From: a virus
Virus record (IMG/VR): IMGVR_UViG_3300042541_000066
Location: 1 to 26,276 of that record
Strand: one strand, 5' to 3'
Length of the DNA: 26,276 nucleotides
In this document: positions 22,107-26,276 of the stretch, in pieces
Position numbering within the stretch: the first letter of the stretch is position 1
How the letters are laid out: each line of letters begins with the position of its first letter
Position numbers and translations under genes: made by a program
The notes under the pieces: model-generated
What the model was told of the DNA's origin: nothing
The model's input: the letters and a program-made list of their open reading frames with translations, nothing else
The model's database searches: none

Positions 22107-23515
22107 TGAGTTTAAAAACTCTTAATGGTGAGATGGATAAGGTAAGGGAATACGCCACCAAGTATAGTAAGCAGCAGATGGCAGCTCTAGTTCAGAACCA
22201 GGAGATGAGTCTGGAAGATGCAACTATGGCTGGTGCCATGATAGATAGGATTGCAGCTACTGCAAATAAGCCACCTATTCAAGATGTGGCCCATGATATT
22301 AACCCTGATCTTCCAGGTGGTGCACCCCCACCCCCACCACAGGGGCCGCCACAAGGGATGCCCCCCCCTCAAGAACAGCCTCCAGCCCCACCTCAAGAGA
22401 TGCCACCACAGCAACCACCAATGGCTGCTGCTGAAGGTGGGTTAATGCACTTGAATCATGGCGGATATCATGCACCTTCAGGTCTAGCAGGTCTGCAGTC
22501 AAACATCCCAGAGATGGCGGGTGGCGGGATAGTTGCGTTTAGTGGTGAAGATGGAAGTCTTGTGCCTGGGCCACAGTCAATGCTTCAGGCACCAGGATCA
22601 ATGCAGGGTGGATCCAGAGTCCCAGGGTATGCCTCTAGGCTTCCTTTTGGCCCAGTACCTCAGCAGCCTCTTCAAATTCCACAAGAGGAAACGCTGGCTG
22701 ATATTACTGCAAAAAGGAAAATAGCTGATGAAATGGCTGGGGTTGATCCTAACTTCTTTGCACAGCAGCAAGAAGAGAACGCCAAGCAGAAGGCATCCCT
22801 ATCTAAAGAGAAGGATGTTGCTTTGGGTGAGGGATTGATGTTATTTGGCGTAAAGCTAATGGGCGCTAGAAAGGGATTTGAATGGGCGGCTGCTAGTGAA
22901 GGAGCGCAGCAAGCACTTCTTTCTATTCAAGGTGCGAACAGGGAAATTAAGGCGCAAGAACGTGAGTACAACAAAGCTTCCCAAGCATTAAAGGCGGCTG
23001 AGCAGCAGCTCAAGCATAACCACTCAAGTGATATGATGGAGAAGGTTCAGGCCAGCAAAGATAGGAAGATGAATGCAGAGAACGCTCAAACAGCTGCTGA
23101 TAACACGCTGCAAAAGGGATACTTTGATGCATACGTTGACCTGAAGAAGCATGATTCAAAGCTGGCAAATGAGTGGGCCATTGCAGAGATGAAGAAAGCC
23201 AGTCCAGACTCAACTGCTGAAGAGCGCAATAGGGTAATATTGGAGAAGATAAGAAGCGCAGATGGATGGAAGAATCCAGTAACTGGTCAGATTGAACAGG
23301 GTGAAGCGGCAGAAGCTAATTTCATTGCAAGGTTAGCTGTAGCAGCAAATAAAGGTAAGAGGGATACACATTCCTCAGCATCTTTAACTTCACTGATTAG
23401 TTCAGATAGAAATATTTACAATGATCAGTCTGAAAAGTTGACTGCTAATAAAAAACTTTATGAATCCCAATTTGCCCCTACAGGTTCTGTAGTAGACTTT
23501 AGCAGTCTTAAATAG
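22106..23515 (+). CDS. Putative internal virion protein with a Pro-rich linker and helical C-terminus
   Basis: A 469-aa protein. Residues 1-65 are helical (MSLKTLNGEMDKVREYATKY, QEMSLEDATMAGAMIDRIAA). A Pro-rich linker runs from about residue 70 to 108. A-EGGLMHLNHGGYHAPSG and MAGGGIVAFSGEDG patches follow at about residues 110-150. Residues 200-330 are a long, charged, probably coiled-coil helix (ANREIKAQEREYNKASQALK, then AAEQQLKHNHSSDMM). The C-terminal part has mixed helices. The A-x-GG patches link it to the other proteins here. No lytic transglycosylase motif is visible. Confidence 0.7.
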   Translation: MSLKTLNGEMDKVREYATKYSKQQMAALVQNQEMSLEDATMAGAMIDRIAATANKPPIQDVAHDINPDLPGGAPPPPPQGPPQGMPPPQEQPPAPPQEMPPQQPPMAAAEGGLMHLNHGGYHAPSGLAGLQSNIPEMAGGGIVAFSGEDGSLVPGPQSMLQAPGSMQGGSRVPGYASRLPFGPVPQQPLQIPQEETLADITAKRKIADEMAGVDPNFFAQQQEENAKQKASLSKEKDVALGEGLMLFGVKLMGARKGFEWAAASEGAQQALLSIQGANREIKAQEREYNKASQALKAAEQQLKHNHSSDMMEKVQASKDRKMNAENAQTAADNTLQKGYFDAYVDLKKHDSKLANEWAIAEMKKASPDSTAEERNRVILEKIRSADGWKNPVTGQIEQGEAAEANFIARLAVAANKGKRDTHSSASLTSLISSDRNIYNDQSEKLTANKKLYESQFAPTGSVVDFSSLK

Positions 23516-23523
23516 GAGCTGCA

Positions 23524-26276
23524 ATGGATGTAAGGATGCCAGATGGGACGGTTGTTACTGGTGTCCCTGAGGATATAACCAAGGCAGAACTTCTTGCTCG
23601 TTATACCAGAAATCAAGTTGCGGCACCTGTTGAGCCACAGCCAGATAGAACAATTGGACAGGCAGCTACAGATATAGGTGCCGGTGTACTTACAGGTCTT
23701 GGCAAGGTTGGGCAGATACCAGGTCAGCTCTATGGGCTGGCTACGGGTGACTTTAAGCCTGGAGTTCTAACTCAGAATGCTAAGGCATTAGAGACAGCTG
23801 GCGCATATCTAGAGTCTCCACAGCTAAAGGCTGCTAGAGCAGACCGCGCTGCAGCTGAGAAAATAGCCTCACAAGAAGGCGTGTGGGAAGAGTTCAAGAC
23901 TACATTCCAGAAGACCATTTCAAATCCAGCTCTGCTAACTAATTTCTTGGCAGAGACTGCACCTCAATTACTCCCCAGCTTTCTTGCTGCTAGAGCGTTT
24001 TCTGCTAGTACTATGGCAGGCAAAGAGCTATTCACAGGCGCAGCTAGGGAAGCAGCGTTGAAGAGTGCTGGAGCTGCTGGAACAAGGGCAGCTATCTACA
24101 CAGGAGCTGTCCAACAGGGTGCTGATATTGGGGCGCAGACATACAAGGATATCAGTGACCACCTAGTAAAAGAGGGGATGAGCCAGCTGGAGGCAGATGG
24201 GGTTGCTCTTGGATACGCTCAAGCCACTGGTGCTACTGCTGCAGTTATCTCAAGAGTTGCTCAAATGCTTCCAGGCGCTAGCAAGATGGAAGAGGCTTTT
24301 GCTGGTATTAAGGGTACTAGCAAAGGCGCTGCTGGAAGGATGTTATCAGCAGCTAAGACTGCTACTGGTGAAATAATTGGTGAAGTCCCAGAAGAAGTTG
24401 GCGGCAAGTTTGCCCAGAATGTAGCTATGCAGCAAGTTAACCCTGAGACTAGCTTGAAAGAGGGCCTAGGAACAGCAGCTGCAATGGCAATGATTGGTGG
24501 TGGTGGTGCTGGTGCAGCTACTGGCGCACTGAGCCCACAAGGTGCAGCGCCTATTCCTGGAGCTGAGCCTGTTATTCCAGAAGCACCCAAAGAAGCTCCT
24601 CCAGAAGTGGCTCCAGTAACTCCTCCAGAAGCGGCTCCAGTGACTACGCCACCAGTTGAGCCAACTCAGGAAGCTAAGGTCCCATCTATCCAACAGATGC
24701 AAGCAATAGCAGCAAAACCTGACTATAACCAAGTCAGTATCTCCAATACATTGGATAGCGGGGCTCCAGTAGTTGTCGCTGATACGCCTATCCCAGAAAA
24801 TAGAATGGGTAAGGTAAGCAATGTATCTGCTGGTGAGGGAAAGGAAATACCAATCCAGTATGCGGTTGTAGAGGCTGCAGATCTAACCCCCTCACATGAT
24901 GCATCAGGTAGCCCTATTGCTAACTTTGCTAATAATGATGTGGAAGGTATACGCCCTGTAGTGGGCAATGGGCGTGTTGCAGGATTACAACAGGCTTACA
25001 TAAATGATACAGCTACAGATTACAAGGCAAAGTTACTCAGAGATGATGATCATGGGATAGATCCTGTTGCTATATACACAATGGATAATCCTATCTTAGT
25101 TAGAGTAATGCCTAAGAATGCTATCACTTCAGATATGGTAGCCACGCCTAAGCAAGAGGCAGCTCCGGCAGAAGAAAAGATAGTGGAGCCTATTAAGCCA
25201 GAGGTAGTAGAGCCACCCAAGCAGGAAGAGCTAGGCACAAGCCGCATTGGAATGGGGCATAAAGAGGCAGCTAAGCGCATTCCAGAGCTAGAGGCTGGCG
25301 CTAAGAAGGTTGCAGCTGGTGAGATGACTAAACCAGAATATGAAGTTTTGGTTAATAAGTACAAGAAAATAGAACCATATGAAGATGTCCCAGTTCCAGC
25401 TACACCTGAAAAGGCAGTTGAGATTCTTAAAGAACCACAAAAGGCAAAGTTTGGAATACCTTCTGCCACCTTAAAAGATGGTGATAGCGTTGGAATTAGA
25501 TTAGATATTCCAGCCTACACAAATCATGGCGTTTGGATATCAACAGTACACAATGAAGGAAAGGGAGTTAAGCCTGGAACAGTAATTGGCTATGAGGGTT
25601 CTACTGCCATTACAAATCCAAAGTTTGTTATGTCTGAGAAGGGCGCACTTTCAATAGCTGAAGGTGGGAATAAGGGTGTACTGGCAACCATAAATGGGTC
25701 ATGGAATCCACTGTCTAAAGAGGAAATAGCGGCTCAAGCTAAGGCTCACTTGAAAGATCCTGAGTGGGCTCAAGTTGGGATGGACCCAGAAAGGCACAGC
25801 TACTACTATGACAAGACTACTCTAGAGCCAATTGTAAGTGGCTCTGAAATGCTGCAAGTTGGGCCACTAATCCTAGTAAAGAATCCTGTATACGCCCCTA
25901 AGGAAAACTTTCTATTTTCTCTAAGCAATATAACAAGAGCTGAGGCTGAATCTTTGGCAGTTAGCCCCATAGTTAAGGTGAACGCACTTTACAAGCTAAA
26001 GAAAGCAAGAAAGCTAAAGGAAGCAAATAAGATTAATGATGCTCAATTTGAGGGTCAGATATCAGATGTTATTAGTCTTCTAGAACAAGCAAAAGAAAGA
26101 GGCAGATACAGAGGTAAGGTGCGTGGTCCAAACTGGATAAGAGCTAAGCTCCGCATAGGTGTGCACAATGGAACCATATCAGATGGAGAGGCTAGATTTG
26201 TAGAGTGGTTATTAGATCAGAATCCTAACTTGGCTCATGATCTAGCTATAAGGATTACAACAAAGGAAGGTAAGGG
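23524..26276 (+). CDS. Large polyvalent-type virion protein with a DdrB-like domain, cut by the window end
   Basis: The frame is open from ATG 23524 to the window end (917 complete codons). AGGAG lies at 23514-23518, 5 nt from the ATG. The N-terminus is MDVRMPDGTVVTGVPEDITK, a start I recall in phage internal proteins. Hydrophobic Gly/Ala stretches sit at about residues 41-70, 140-165 and 315-335. A Pro/Ala linker spans about 340-390. About residues 435-530 (YAVVEAADLTPSHDASGS, then PVVGNGRVAGLQQAY) resemble the DdrB-like domain of polyvalent proteins. About 640-800 (DSVGIRLDIPAYTNHGVWIS, GYEGSTAITNP, SEKGALSIAEGGNKGVLATI and MDPERHSYYYDKTTLEPIVS) resemble a polyvalent-associated domain. Enzymatic domains may lie beyond the window. 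The protein is probably packaged and ejected. Confidence 0.75.
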   Translation, partial: MDVRMPDGTVVTGVPEDITKAELLARYTRNQVAAPVEPQPDRTIGQAATDIGAGVLTGLGKVGQIPGQLYGLATGDFKPGVLTQNAKALETAGAYLESPQLKAARADRAAAEKIASQEGVWEEFKTTFQKTISNPALLTNFLAETAPQLLPSFLAARAFSASTMAGKELFTGAAREAALKSAGAAGTRAAIYTGAVQQGADIGAQTYKDISDHLVKEGMSQLEADGVALGYAQATGATAAVISRVAQMLPGASKMEEAFAGIKGTSKGAAGRMLSAAKTATGEIIGEVPEEVGGKFAQNVAMQQVNPETSLKEGLGTAAAMAMIGGGGAGAATGALSPQGAAPIPGAEPVIPEAPKEAPPEVAPVTPPEAAPVTTPPVEPTQEAKVPSIQQMQAIAAKPDYNQVSISNTLDSGAPVVVADTPIPENRMGKVSNVSAGEGKEIPIQYAVVEAADLTPSHDASGSPIANFANNDVEGIRPVVGNGRVAGLQQAYINDTATDYKAKLLRDDDHGIDPVAIYTMDNPILVRVMPKNAITSDMVATPKQEAAPAEEKIVEPIKPEVVEPPKQEELGTSRIGMGHKEAAKRIPELEAGAKKVAAGEMTKPEYEVLVNKYKKIEPYEDVPVPATPEKAVEILKEPQKAKFGIPSATLKDGDSVGIRLDIPAYTNHGVWISTVHNEGKGVKPGTVIGYEGSTAITNPKFVMSEKGALSIAEGGNKGVLATINGSWNPLSKEEIAAQAKAHLKDPEWAQVGMDPERHSYYYDKTTLEPIVSGSEMLQVGPLILVKNPVYAPKENFLFSLSNITRAEAESLAVSPIVKVNALYKLKKARKLKEANKINDAQFEGQISDVISLLEQAKERGRYRGKVRGPNWIRAKLRIGVHNGTISDGEARFVEWLLDQNPNLAHDLAIRITTKEGK

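Noticed and set aside
25050-25469. Minus-strand open frame of 139 codons inside the large polyvalent-type gene
   Set aside because: The + frame is open through the whole region and carries recognisable domains. The antisense frame has none.

Overview
The window is a contiguous piece of a tailed bacteriophage (Caudoviricetes) genome, most likely a podovirus-like phage known mainly from aquatic metagenomes. All recognisable genes lie on the + strand. They are packed with 1-4 nt overlaps or very short gaps, and nearly all look like late virion or virion-associated genes. I see no tRNA, integrase, polymerase, CRISPR array or insertion sequence. The host cannot be named from the sequence. Family assignments come from recognising protein motifs by eye, not from a search.

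Region 1 (1-1141): the 3' end of a coiled-coil-like gene, then a tandem pair of 162-aa paralogous beta-rich proteins (161-649 and 653-1141). Region 2 (1145-5281): a chain of nine small genes, each overlapping the next by 1 or 4 nt. Most encode Lys/Gly/Ala-rich basic proteins. The first five end in the same C-terminal tag, a KGG patch followed by S-[RK]-[RG]-x-DG-[IA]-A-x-[RK]-GKT-[KR]-[GA]-[RKG]. Between otherwise unrelated N-terminal regions and this tag, the group looks like a set of variable cargo proteins with a shared end. The rest of the chain includes four or five small conserved phage families of unknown function (resembling DUF6496, DUF5872 and DUF6321).

Region 3 (5282-8780): likely head-to-tail connector and neck proteins (5282-6022 and 6916-7590), a four-Cys zinc-ribbon protein, two tiny genes and three small virion proteins. 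The gene at 6916-7590 appears to start at a rare ATT codon, just downstream of a perfect 20-bp palindrome. Region 4 (8782-14986): receptor-binding and fibre proteins. These are a protein with eleven 20-residue repeats, two fibres that share a module (one of them with fourfold expansion of a 57-nt unit), a six-repeat kelch-like propeller protein and a helical protein.

Region 5 (14991-18244): a 790-aa nozzle or tail-tubular-like protein and a beta-sandwich virion protein, both carrying inserted mobile beta modules. Region 6 (18278-26276): four putative internal or ejection proteins, Ala/Gly/Gln-rich and carrying scattered A-x-GG patches, followed by the first 917 codons of a large polyvalent protein that is cut by the window end. 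Together the genes would build the neck, tail, fibres and ejected internal proteins of a short-tailed particle. The most unusual feature is the tagged small-protein cluster at 1145-3789. Its shared tag DNA also seems to carry the ribosome binding site of the following gene in several cases.
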